Virus record (IMG/VR): IMGVR_UViG_3300032236_001478
Span: 17,624-81,623 of that record
Strand: one strand, 5' to 3'
Length of the DNA stretch: 64,000 bases
From: a virus
Shown here: piece by piece, positions 43,230 to 53,400 of the stretch
Layout: each line of letters begins with the position of its first letter
Position numbering within the stretch: position 1 is the first letter of the stretch
Program-made: the position numbers and the translations under genes
The notes under the pieces: model-generated
What the model saw: only the letters and a program-made list of their open reading frames with translations
What the model was told of the DNA's origin: nothing
Database searches by the model: none

Positions 43230-43982
43230 ATGGATAATAACTTAAAAATAGACCCTTCAATCGCCTATGATGTGGTACAGTTACCTTCAGGCGGAATACA
43301 TTACACAAATAATAGAAAATCATTAAGAGTAGCGTATTTAACTGCTTCTGATGAAAATATTCTTTCTTCACCCAACTTATTACAATCGGATAGTGTTGTT
43401 GATGAACTATTAAAAAGAAAAATTTTAGATAGAGATTTCGATATTAATGATCTTGTTAATGATGATAGACAAGCAATATTGATTTTTTTAAGAAATACTG
43501 CATTTGGTTCAGATTATAAAATTACTATGACTGATCCAAAAACGAAAGAACCATTTGAAGCAACAATTGATTTATCCGTTATGAAAACAAGGGATTTAAC
43601 ATTAATTCCAGATGCAAATGGTGAATATGAATTTTATATGGAAGTATCAAAAGTTCCTGTCACTTTTAAATTTTTAAATAATAAACAAGAACAAGAATTA
43701 GAAAAAATACGAGCTTCCGCAACAGGAAATACCGTTGCACCAACAAATACAAAAAGACTGGAAATGATGATTAAAAGCGTAAACGGCGAAAGATCATTAA
43801 TGCCAATTTATAATTTCATACAAAATATGCCAATTAAAGATTCGCAAGACTTTAAAAGATTTGCAACAAAAAATAAGCCAGGATTAGATTTATTATATGA
43901 AGTTATTACCCCATCAGGAGAAAAAGTCCCAGTTTTAGTGGACTTTGGGGTTGACTTTTTTCGTCCTTTCTACGGAATATAA
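43230..43982 (+). CDS. 26: Baseplate-hub assembly protein (T4 gp26-like)
   Basis: 250 aa. The N-terminus (VVQLPSGGIHYTNNRKSLRVAYLTASDENIL) and NDDRQAILIFLRNTAFGSDYKITMTDP match the family that includes T4 gp26-type hub chaperones. It ends FFRPFYGI just after a T6 run, where a second reading frame is open into a short gp51-like stretch that may be reached by a programmed frameshift. No late-type box is seen before it. Identification is moderate to good. Confidence 0.75.
   Translation: MDNNLKIDPSIAYDVVQLPSGGIHYTNNRKSLRVAYLTASDENILSSPNLLQSDSVVDELLKRKILDRDFDINDLVNDDRQAILIFLRNTAFGSDYKITMTDPKTKEPFEATIDLSVMKTRDLTLIPDANGEYEFYMEVSKVPVTFKFLNNKQEQELEKIRASATGNTVAPTNTKRLEMMIKSVNGERSLMPIYNFIQNMPIKDSQDFKRFATKNKPGLDLLYEVITPSGEKVPVLVDFGVDFFRPFYGI
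43956..43961 (+). other. Possible slippery T6 run for -2 or +1 frameshift
   Basis: GAC-TTT-TTT-CGT in the 0 frame. A -2 slip on TTT-TTT reads TTC-GTC, a +1 skip reads GTC; both enter the frame of the downstream gp51-like segment, which has been open since 43939. No downstream stimulatory structure was identified. Confidence 0.3.
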
Positions 43983-43992
43983 GCAAAGTTTG

Positions 43993-44109
43993 ATGAAAGA
44001 ACTTGTTTTTTTAATTAGACAAGGATTTAGTTATCAAGACTTCTTAATTATGCCAATACACGAAAGAAGATATCTTATTGACTACATATTAGAACTTGAA
44101 AAAAGCTAA
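43993..44109 (+). CDS. gp51-like short reading frame (38 aa)
   Basis: The frame MKELVFLIRQGFSYQDFLIMPIHERRYLIDYILELEKS (given in parts: helix, aromatic turn, then PIHERRY) has the short helix-proline-arginine-aromatic pattern of the C-terminal segment found after gp26-type proteins in T4-like phages. It may be translated from its own ATG or as a C-terminal extension of the gp26-like protein through a frameshift. Two frames separate it from its upstream neighbour. Short, so confidence is limited. Confidence 0.5.
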   Translation: MKELVFLIRQGFSYQDFLIMPIHERRYLIDYILELEKS

Positions 44110-44116
44110 ATTTTTG

Positions 44117-44124
44117 TATTTATA
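44117..44124 (+). promoter_or_regulatory. Late-promoter-like box before tape measure gene
   Basis: TATTTATA, 13 nt before the ATG at 44138. Confidence 0.55.
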
Positions 44125-44137
44125 ATAAAATAGCTAA

Positions 44138-46072
44138 ATGCAATTAATAGATTTACTTACGGCGGATGGTAAAATAGCAACTTCAAGCGGAGCTTTTAAA
44201 AAACTAAAAGAAATTTTTAGCGACGCTGATAGAGTTAGAGATAAAATTAACGAAGGTCTTAAGGATGCCGCTACACAAATTAGTGGTGGAAACCAAAAAT
44301 CTACTGCATTTTCAGATTTTGCTCAAGGTTCTATGAAAGCTATTTTAAATAGTGCATATGATAGATTAGGTAATGAAGCATATAGAATGGGTAAAAACCA
44401 ACTTGGTTCTATATTTGAAGATATGGCAAAAGAAATTGCCAGCTTAAATTATGATGGTGTAATAAGTAAATTTATTGGTGGTATTTTAGGTAAATCAGCA
44501 AAAGCCGCAGAAGACATTGCTAAAATTAGTGATAAAGCTATTGAAATTGCTAAAGCTAAAGGTGGAATAGTTGGTGAATTAGGTAATTCAATGCAAGAGA
44601 CAATTTTGCAAGCGTTACCTAAAGCAACAGAAATGGGTGTTACCGTTAATGAATTAATGGAATCCACTCAAAAAATGCTTGTTAATTCAGGAAGAATTGT
44701 TACATATTCAAAAGAAACTTTAACAGACGCTTTAACATCAGGAAAAGCATTTACTGAATATTCAGGTCAAATTTTAGAAAACGGAGAAAATTTTAGAAAT
44801 GTTGGAATTGGTTTAGCCGGAGCAACTGAAAATATCAATAAAATTGGAGCAAAAAGTGTTGCAATAGGTCTTAATGCTAAAGAAGTTACTAAGACTGTAA
44901 TGGCAAATTTAGATAAATTAAATGAATACGGTTTTAAAAATGGTGTTGAAGGTTTATCTAGAATGGTACAAGAAGCACAGTCTTTAAACATGAAAATGGA
45001 CAGCGTTTTTAAAATTGCAGAAAAAGGGTTTAGTCCAGAAAGTGCTATTGAATTAAGTGCAAAATTATCGGTTATAGGTGGAGCTGTTGGTGCTTTTAAA
45101 GATGTACCAAGATTAATGTATGACACAACAAATGATGCTGAAGATTTACAAAAGTCATTGTTAGAAGCCGCTTCAAGTTTAGCTACATATAATACCGAAA
45201 CTAAACAATTTGAAGTGTCTGGGGCAAATATGAGAAGAGCGCATGAAATGGCTGCAGCTTTAGGTATGGATATGAAAGATTTGAATAGTTTAGCAAAAAA
45301 GGCGGCAGCAAAAATGGAAGCGATGGGGGAAATCGACATGATGGGCAATATGAGTGATGATCAAAAAGAATTTATTGCAAATATGGCTCAAGTAGGTAAG
45401 AACGGCGAAATGGTAATACATTTACCTAAAGATATTAAAGAAAAAATGGGCTTTAGTGATACTATTGTTAACTTAAAAGATTTAAGCGCAGATCAAGTAG
45501 ATAACATTAAAAAATTACAAGAAGAAATGGCTGAAAAAGCCGAAAGTCCAGAAGAGATAGCTAAAGATCAACTTAATGAAATGACAAGGTTATCAAATTT
45601 AACAAGCGCAATATATTATCAATTAGGTAATTTAATTCATCAAAGAGGAGCGGGCGCAAGAGAAAAAATAGGATTAACTGCTAAAGGTTTGTCTGGGTCA
45701 AGCGACCTTCTTATGAGTACAATTTTTAGTAAAATTGAAGCAGGGGAAAGAGCCAGATTAGCTTCACAATTTGGAACAGATATTATTAATTTAAAACCTA
45801 AAAACGAACCTAGTAAAGAACAATCTGATTTATTTGATAAAGTAAAAAATAACCTTAAAAAGGTTTTTGAAGATCAAAAAAAGAAAGAAGATAGAGAAGC
45901 TGGAAAAGATATCACAGGTAAATTGGACGTTAACTTAAAAATTACAAGCGATAATAATATGGACATTGCAGGTAGAATGGATAAAGACCCTAAGTTTAGA
46001 GCTGATTTTGTTGATAGTATTACAGAAAGTGCTAGATCTTATTTTTCAAAGGGTGAAGTAATAGAAGGATAA
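44138..46072 (+). CDS. 29: Tail tape-measure protein (T4 gp29-like)
   Basis: 644 aa, mostly helical, Ala/Lys/Glu-rich, with no catalytic site and a weakly hydrophobic central region; typical for a tape measure that sets tail length and occupies the tube lumen. T4 gp29 is 590 aa, so a similar tail length is implied. Position between tube/hub chaperone genes and large baseplate genes fits. Identified by composition, length and place rather than by sequence signature. Confidence 0.68.
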   Translation: MQLIDLLTADGKIATSSGAFKKLKEIFSDADRVRDKINEGLKDAATQISGGNQKSTAFSDFAQGSMKAILNSAYDRLGNEAYRMGKNQLGSIFEDMAKEIASLNYDGVISKFIGGILGKSAKAAEDIAKISDKAIEIAKAKGGIVGELGNSMQETILQALPKATEMGVTVNELMESTQKMLVNSGRIVTYSKETLTDALTSGKAFTEYSGQILENGENFRNVGIGLAGATENINKIGAKSVAIGLNAKEVTKTVMANLDKLNEYGFKNGVEGLSRMVQEAQSLNMKMDSVFKIAEKGFSPESAIELSAKLSVIGGAVGAFKDVPRLMYDTTNDAEDLQKSLLEAASSLATYNTETKQFEVSGANMRRAHEMAAALGMDMKDLNSLAKKAAAKMEAMGEIDMMGNMSDDQKEFIANMAQVGKNGEMVIHLPKDIKEKMGFSDTIVNLKDLSADQVDNIKKLQEEMAEKAESPEEIAKDQLNEMTRLSNLTSAIYYQLGNLIHQRGAGAREKIGLTAKGLSGSSDLLMSTIFSKIEAGERARLASQFGTDIINLKPKNEPSKEQSDLFDKVKNNLKKVFEDQKKKEDREAGKDITGKLDVNLKITSDNNMDIAGRMDKDPKFRADFVDSITESARSYFSKGEVIEG

Positions 46073-46087
46073 TTTTATAAAAATATC

Positions 46088-46095
46088 TATTTATA
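46088..46095 (+). promoter_or_regulatory. Late-promoter-like box before large baseplate genes
   Basis: TATTTATA, 14 nt before the ATG at 46110. Likely drives the three-gene unit to 56240. Confidence 0.55.
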
Positions 46096-46109
46096 GTATA
46101 AACAATTAG

Positions 46110-49100
46110 ATGCCAACTCATTTAGATTTTGATGGAACAAACAGCTTTAGGAGCAAGTTAATTGCTAGGACATTACCTTCACCTAATGGCCCTCAAACAT
46201 ACACGTCCACAAATTATAACTTTGGCACACTTTCAGATTATTCAGATATTAAACAAGGACCTATTGATGCATTAGAACCATCTAAAGTAAAACAATATGG
46301 TACTTTAAACACATATAAGCCGGATCAATATTTTATTAAGGATAGATTAGAAGAATTACCTAGAAGAGCTAACTTAAATTTATATCCTTATTTCGTAGCG
46401 AACAATGATAACACATTAATAGGTGTTTTAAATTCTAAATCCTATGATAATGAATCTGAATTATTTAAATTCGCTGCGAAATATATAACAACAGATAGTA
46501 ATGGTCCAATTGCAGCGAGAGTTCAACAAAATACAATTTCTAACAATATTAATGGTGCTAGTTCATTAGAAACATTTACTAATAACTCATCATCAGTGAC
46601 TGGTGCTTTAACAGGTAAACAACCTTTAGTTCCACAGAACTATGGTATTACTGTTGATAACAGTGCTAATTCAAATGGCAACAATCAAGACTTTATGGAA
46701 GTATTGTCTGGTAAAAAATCACCATTTGCTGAAATACCTGGACAATATTTAGATATTCCTAATAATCCAGTTAGATATACAACACCACAAGCAATTCCAT
46801 TAAGAGTAACAGATTCTAAAGATCCATCACAACCTGCATCATTTAGTCCTACACCAACAGTAGGTACCGCAGCGGCTGGATTAGCTAGTTCATTATTACA
46901 AGATATTACTAGTGTTGTATCATCATTAGTTGGTATACCACCACAATTAACAAGCCCATTCCCTTCTGATTTATTAATTCAGTATATGGGTAGTGGACAA
47001 CAACAAGTTTTATTTAATAATTTATCATATTCATATTATAGACCGGATTATACTGTTGTAGGTACATCTAAAAATGGTATTTTACCACCAGTAGGTTATG
47101 CATATGTTGGTGACGACACATATGAAGATGTTAGATATGCAATGTCTGATTTTAATGGTACACAAATAAGAAGCTCATATTATTTGAGTTTAATGTTTGA
47201 TCCATTACAAGCTGAATTATTTCAAACTGAAAAGAATATTACCCAAGGTGGTAAAGTTAGTGGTAATCTTACTTGGATTAGTAACAATTCAGATTTTAGT
47301 TTACTTGGTAAAAATAACGCAGAATGGAATGCACAATCATCTCAATATATTGAAAGTCTTTCTGGTACCTATTCATTTAGAGGTGAATCAATTTTAAATA
47401 AGACACAACAAATATTAAATGCTAAACCAAAAGGCACTGAAGGTAAAACACATGTAGGTAATGTTATTGATCAAACAAGTAGAGTGTTTAGAGAAGGTGA
47501 TAGATATATGTCAAGAGGTTCTGCTGTTCAATATGTTAGTAGTTATACAAAACAACCAAGTGGTGTAGAATATGGTAGAGTATGGACAAAAGATAGACCA
47601 TATATGCACAACTCAGATACTATGAAAAACTCTTCTTTACTTAGAAAGTTTAATGATAGTATTTTAGATAGTCCATATAATCTAAACATTGGACCAATGT
47701 CAAATGGTAATAAAAGTTTTGAAAATTCATCAAATATTAAAAATGGTGTTGCAACAAAATATATGTTATCAATAGAAAATTTGGCATGGAAAACATCAAA
47801 TAGAAAAGGATTTACATATAGTGATTTACCATTTTCAGAAAGAGGACCTAATGGTGGTAGAGTTATGTGGTTTCCACCATATGATATCAAATTTAATGAA
47901 AGTTTAAGTGCAAAGTGGGAGCCAAATGTATTTTTAGGACGTACAGAACCTGTTTATACGTATCAAAATGCTGAAAGAGATGGAACACTTTCTTTCAAAA
48001 TTGTAGTTGACCATCCAAGTATATTGAATGTTATGAGAGATAAATTTTTCTCAGACAAAGGTATCTTTACACAAGAAGAAATTGAAAACTATTTTGTTTC
48101 ATTTTTTGCCGGTTGTGAAAAACTTGATTTTTATTCTATAATTAGAAAATATACATCATTAGATCAAAGTGATGCTGAAGCAATACAACAATATTTACAA
48201 TATTTTAAAGATAATAAAAAATCTGACACATATTATAAAACTAAGTTTACTCAAACTGCAGGTCAAATTGTAAGTAAAGCGCCAACATCAATGGTAAGTG
48301 CTGAAGTTTTAACTACAGCATCAACTGGGTTAAATGTTGTTAATACAGCAATACAAGGAGCTTCTGTTAATGCAAATACTGGTTTTGCTTCGTATGCAAG
48401 CGTTGCCGCTAATTCTACAAATGTTTCATTAGATATTGAAAAAGAAACAGTAACAAAAGCACCACCAACCGATCAGTTAAAAAAATTGATAATGAAAACT
48501 TTATCAGAAGATTTCTATTTTAAACAATTAGAATCTACTGACCCAATAGTTTTTAGTTCATTAAAAGAAAAGTTAAAATATTTTCATCCAGGTTTTCACT
48601 CAACAACACCAGAAGGTTTAAATTCTAGATTAACATTTTTACATCAGTGTACAAGACCAGGTGATACTATTCCTGTTAAGTCTAATAATGTAGATAATAG
48701 TAATTTAGATGCTAGAAATACTACTTTTGGTCCACCTCCAATTTGTGTTTTAAGAGTTGGTGATTTTTTTAATTCTAAAGTTATTATCAAGAGTATTCAA
48801 TTACAATATGAAAATTCATTATTTGATTTAAACCCAGAAGGTATAGGTGTACAACCTATGATTGCTGATGTTACTATGAATATTTCATTTATTGGTGGTC
48901 AAGGTTTAAAAGAACCAGTTGCACAATTACAAAATGCATTAAGTTTTAATTTTTACGGAAATACTGAAGTTTACGATTATAGATCAACAGCAACAGAAGA
49001 TAGAAGTAAATTCAATATAAGTGAATTAGAAAAATTCGTAATGAATACTCCTAAAACACCAAAAATAGCATCTGTACCACAATCGCCTGATAGTCCAATT

Positions 49101-50132
49101 TATGAAAAATATATTGGAACATTAAATGGTAATAATTTAGTATATGCTAATTATTTCTCAAATACTAGTGCACCTGAAAATATATTTACAGCAACAAAAA
49201 AATATTTTGATGCCGCTACTGCAAAATATATTAAATATAAAACAACCTATGGGCCACTATTGCTACCATTATTCTTTTCAAACGATTTGAGGGGGAAAAA
49301 TACTTTAGATGTTAACGATACTACATCTTCAACAGTAACAATTAATCTTATTGGTACCTATAATAAAGGTAGTGAATATCCTGTGTTATTAGATAACTTA
49401 CATAATTCATTAAAAAGTTCATTTGGTAATATTAGTAGTATTAGTAATGCATTAGGTTTTGATAACTTTATGAGTGAATCTGTAATAAAAAGATCTGACA
49501 AAATCATATCAAGTTACTTTCAAAATTTAGTTGAAAATGTCATTTCTACATTAGAGAAAGAAAACACAAACGATATTGATAAAAATAGAAATGCATTTAT
49601 CTCAATTATTGATAAACTTAATTTTATAATGAGCACAAACGGTATAGATGCTCAATTATTGAAAGATTCATCTAAAGCTTTAGAATTATCTGATTTTGAT
49701 GCTGAAGTATTTTTTGGTTATTACAGCGATGTGATAGATCATATTGGTGCTTTTGGCACAGTTTTCAATGATAATTTAGATAATACTATCAATTTTAAAA
49801 CTTCAGGAGCAATAGGTGAAAGCAATTTCTTAATCTTATTATCTAAATTTTGGAAAATTACAGATATAAAAGCATTATATACTGGTTCATCAGATAGTGG
49901 TTTATTTAATGATGACATATTAAACAAAATAACAGATCAGTTAAATTCGTTTAATGAAACAATAACAACAGATGAAATTAATATAGAAAATCCTCCGACA
50001 TTAACGTCATCAGATGATTTTACATACGGTACAACAGATAGCACAATAACTAGCAATCAATTAGATACCCTAAAAGCAATATTCAACACAAAAGACTATA
50101 GCTCAAATTCTTCATTAAATTTTTATAGATGA
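46110..50132 (+). CDS. Large baseplate/tail-tube-initiator-like protein, 1340 aa
   Basis: No single T4 gene of this size lies here. Residues about 575-640 (GGRVMWFPPYDIKFNESLS, then PVYTYQNAERDGTLSFKIVVDHPS) resemble a conserved segment of baseplate proteins that cap the tube in T4-like phages (gp48/gp54 region). The N-terminal 350 residues and C-terminal 500 residues are unassigned; the C-terminus is Asp/Thr/Ser-rich. Its stop overlaps the gp53-like start by four bases. A fused or expanded baseplate protein is inferred. Confidence 0.65.
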   Translation: MPTHLDFDGTNSFRSKLIARTLPSPNGPQTYTSTNYNFGTLSDYSDIKQGPIDALEPSKVKQYGTLNTYKPDQYFIKDRLEELPRRANLNLYPYFVANNDNTLIGVLNSKSYDNESELFKFAAKYITTDSNGPIAARVQQNTISNNINGASSLETFTNNSSSVTGALTGKQPLVPQNYGITVDNSANSNGNNQDFMEVLSGKKSPFAEIPGQYLDIPNNPVRYTTPQAIPLRVTDSKDPSQPASFSPTPTVGTAAAGLASSLLQDITSVVSSLVGIPPQLTSPFPSDLLIQYMGSGQQQVLFNNLSYSYYRPDYTVVGTSKNGILPPVGYAYVGDDTYEDVRYAMSDFNGTQIRSSYYLSLMFDPLQAELFQTEKNITQGGKVSGNLTWISNNSDFSLLGKNNAEWNAQSSQYIESLSGTYSFRGESILNKTQQILNAKPKGTEGKTHVGNVIDQTSRVFREGDRYMSRGSAVQYVSSYTKQPSGVEYGRVWTKDRPYMHNSDTMKNSSLLRKFNDSILDSPYNLNIGPMSNGNKSFENSSNIKNGVATKYMLSIENLAWKTSNRKGFTYSDLPFSERGPNGGRVMWFPPYDIKFNESLSAKWEPNVFLGRTEPVYTYQNAERDGTLSFKIVVDHPSILNVMRDKFFSDKGIFTQEEIENYFVSFFAGCEKLDFYSIIRKYTSLDQSDAEAIQQYLQYFKDNKKSDTYYKTKFTQTAGQIVSKAPTSMVSAEVLTTASTGLNVVNTAIQGASVNANTGFASYASVAANSTNVSLDIEKETVTKAPPTDQLKKLIMKTLSEDFYFKQLESTDPIVFSSLKEKLKYFHPGFHSTTPEGLNSRLTFLHQCTRPGDTIPVKSNNVDNSNLDARNTTFGPPPICVLRVGDFFNSKVIIKSIQLQYENSLFDLNPEGIGVQPMIADVTMNISFIGGQGLKEPVAQLQNALSFNFYGNTEVYDYRSTATEDRSKFNISELEKFVMNTPKTPKIASVPQSPDSPIYEKYIGTLNGNNLVYANYFSNTSAPENIFTATKKYFDAATAKYIKYKTTYGPLLLPLFFSNDLRGKNTLDVNDTTSSTVTINLIGTYNKGSEYPVLLDNLHNSLKSSFGNISSISNALGFDNFMSESVIKRSDKIISSYFQNLVENVISTLEKENTNDIDKNRNAFISIIDKLNFIMSTNGIDAQLLKDSSKALELSDFDAEVFFGYYSDVIDHIGAFGTVFNDNLDNTINFKTSGAIGESNFLILLSKFWKITDIKALYTGSSDSGLFNDDILNKITDQLNSFNETITTDEINIENPPTLTSSDDFTYGTTDSTITSNQLDTLKAIFNTKDYSSNSSLNFYR

Positions 50133-50455
50133 GTAACCAATATTATGATAGATACCAAGATTTTGTAGTTGATGGTGAATTTTTAATTATACCCGGTATA
50201 CAAATACCATTAAAGTCAACTGACCAATTTATACAATATAAAAAAGGAATTGATAGATTGGATAAAATATCTCAAGACAGGTATAATACACCATTATTTA
50301 GTTGGTTAATTATGTTAGCAAATCCATCGGCTGGGCCTACAGAATTTGAGATACCAGATAATACAACATTAAGGATACCTTTTCCTCTAATTAATACTTT
50401 ACAAGATTATAAAAAAGCTGTAGAGTTGTATAAATTATACTATGGCGAACAGTAA
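50129..50455 (+). CDS. 53: Baseplate wedge protein (T4 gp53-like)
   Basis: 108 aa. YYDRYQDFVVDGEFLIIPGIQIP near the start and RIPFPL near the end fit the LysM-like gp53 that joins wedge and tube in T4 (196 aa there). It overlaps both neighbours (4 nt and 14 nt), so the three large baseplate genes are translationally coupled. Shorter than T4 gp53, perhaps because functions moved into the adjacent giant proteins. Confidence 0.7.
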   Translation: MSNQYYDRYQDFVVDGEFLIIPGIQIPLKSTDQFIQYKKGIDRLDKISQDRYNTPLFSWLIMLANPSAGPTEFEIPDNTTLRIPFPLINTLQDYKKAVELYKLYYGEQ

Positions 50456-53400
50456 TATTAATAATAGTGATGACATATATGTAAAGGTTGATGTAAATAA
50501 TTTAGTTCATATTGACCCAGGTGCTTCTGTTGATAAAAGTGGACAAATAACGACTAGAAATGTTGCACAAGAAAACTTAGTAACTTATGTTAATCTAGAA
50601 GCAGATTTAATTCCTAGAACGACTTTCTTCGCTGACGGAGAAAAAAGTACGTTATTATCCATTGCTGAAGGTAAATTAAATTTTTTAAGAAATACTGACG
50701 GTTCTGATTATGACACAACTTGGTCAGAAGCATTTTATCCAAAACCAGAAAACCAAAAAAACGGTGCTAATATTGGAAATTATGATAGAACTTCACAAAG
50801 TTTTGGTATTTCCTCAATTAATATGTCAACTAAAGGTCTTAATGGTATTCCTGATGTTACAATTAATTTTATAGATGTAAGGGGTAAAACGTTATTTGAA
50901 GCCCCTAGTAATTCGCCGTATCAATCATTCTTTCATTTACCATGGCCTATATTCTATTTAACAATAAAAGGATATTATGGTAAAGCGATTCGTTATAGAT
51001 TACACTTAGTTGAATTCTCAAGTAAATTTAATGGTAATAATGGAAATTTTGAAATTACTACTAAATTTTTAGGATCTACTTTTACATATTTGAACGACAT
51101 TAAGTTACAAAATATGATGGTGGCACCTTATATGTATCTAGTTGAAACAGCTAATGAGCCATATAAACAAAACTATAGTACAGGTTTAGTTGATGTCACA
51201 ATATCTAGAACAACAAAAGGCTATCAAGTTTTAAAATCTGTTTATGATGAGTACAAAGCTAAAAAATTAATCCCACAAGACTTTCCTGTTAAAACAATTA
51301 ATGAGCTTCTAATTAATGCTCAGTCTGCTGAGAGATTATTAGAAACTGAAATATTTGAAAATACTGTTGATTTTAAAGTTTTAGGTAGTATAAAAGAATT
51401 TGAAAAGATTATTAATAATTTTGCTTCGGCAATCAATACTTGGGGTAACTCTTATTTAGATTTAAAACATCCACAAATTATTGATAATGTTCAGTATTTT
51501 CCTTTAAATAAAGCTGCTAGCGAAGCAGATAAAACAGGTAACAATGGTCAACCAACATTAGATAGTATTACTAGTACTGTACAAAAGGGGGCACTTAATC
51601 AGATTATTGAATTATATAAAACACAAGCAGAAACAAATCTTGCTTTTGGAAAAGCATTTGATCCGAAACTTATTAAAGATAAAGATATTACATTAAAACA
51701 AATATTATTTGACAAATATTTGATTAATCAATATTACACATTAACACCAGAACTTAATGGTAAGTATGGGGTAGCAATAACAGTATTGTTAGATGAAATT
51801 AATTTAATTAACAAAGAATTTATTTCACAAAAGAATAGTCTGCAGGATAAATTAGAAGCTAAGATGAATAGTATTCTTAAAAATTCTAAAGGTGGTTTAG
51901 GATTTACACCAACTATTAGAAATATTTTCGCAGTTATTTTGGCTAGTGCTGATACGTACATTAGATTAATGAAAGATGTACATTCTAAAGCTATTGAGAA
52001 ATCTAAAGATAGACAAATTAAAGTTAATGGTAGTAAATTAGCGGATGGTTCAATAGAAGGTTTATATCCTTGGCCTCAGATTAAGAAAAAGACAAATGAT
52101 GGAACAGCAATTCTTATGTATCCTGGTGATCCAGATATTGCAGGACAATTAGATGCTACTAATCCAACAATGTGGCCTGAAATTGAATTCATAGAATTAT
52201 ATGAAAGTATTGCAACAAAAAGATCTGACCCATTAACTGGCAATGATATCGATTTGAGCAAATTAAACTTTGTATTTGAAGACGATAAATCGGTTAGAGA
52301 TAGTAATAATGTTTCAACATTATTAAATTTGTCAGACATTTATCCATATAGCGATAAGACTATGGCAAATTTAGTGTATGAAATTTATGAAAGAATTTTT
52401 TATATGACTTCATACGATTCATTTTCTACATTAGCTAATCTTAATCTTAGAGATAAAGAGGTAGAAACAATTAAAAATTCGTTAGATGATGACGAAGATT
52501 TAAAAACACAAATAATTGCTATTGCTAAATCTGGATCAACATCATATATTCACACATTTTTACAAAGTTATTCCCCATTTGAAAGATACCCATATGTTGA
52601 AGAGTATTTACCAACTGTTGATTATATAAAACAATATGTTGAAAATGGTGATTATTTAATTGAACCATATGTGAACTTAATTCAAAAAACATATAGCGAT
52701 AATGGTTATACCGATTTTGAGAACGAATTGAATAAATATGACCCAGAGGATTATAGGTATAATATTTATCCGTTTAACTCAAATACATATCAATCTTATT
52801 TAGGTAGAGCTTTAAGAAAAGAGGATTTTAAATTTACAGGGTTATTATCAGTTAATGCAAGAGATTCATTTATTTCATCTCAAATATATCCAGCTTTATG
52901 GGTAAAAGATAATTTTGTTGATAATTTATTTTCTAATAGTATTAAATTAAGTGGTCTTACAGATACAATTACAAGAAATATTTTAAATACCCCATATTTT
53001 CATAAACAACTTTCAAATGATTTTTATAGTGGTGGCAGTGTTGGTAGATACGCTGGGTCAGCTTATTTACTTTTAAATTCATTACCATTTCATGATTTAG
53101 ATGAAGTAATAACATCAGATAGTGGCTCTTCAATTCTTATGTCATCCATGTTTAAAGAAATAGGTTCATCCCATTTTTTACCATATCATATGATTTTAAA
53201 ATGGGGTTCAATCTACCATAGATACAAGAATTATATTTTAAACGGTGTTGACATTATAAATGGTTCAACTATTCCAATTGATGGAAAAACATATTTTAAC
53301 GATCAAAATAGTGGAATCACATTTTCATATAGTGGGTATTCTAAAAATTCTTCAGCTGTAGATACATATGAAACATACATAAGCGGTACAACAATTTATA

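Noticed and set aside
44767-45348. 193-aa antisense frame in the tape measure gene
   Set aside because: Lacks a promoter or start context and is explained by codon bias of the Lys/Glu/Ala-rich sense strand.
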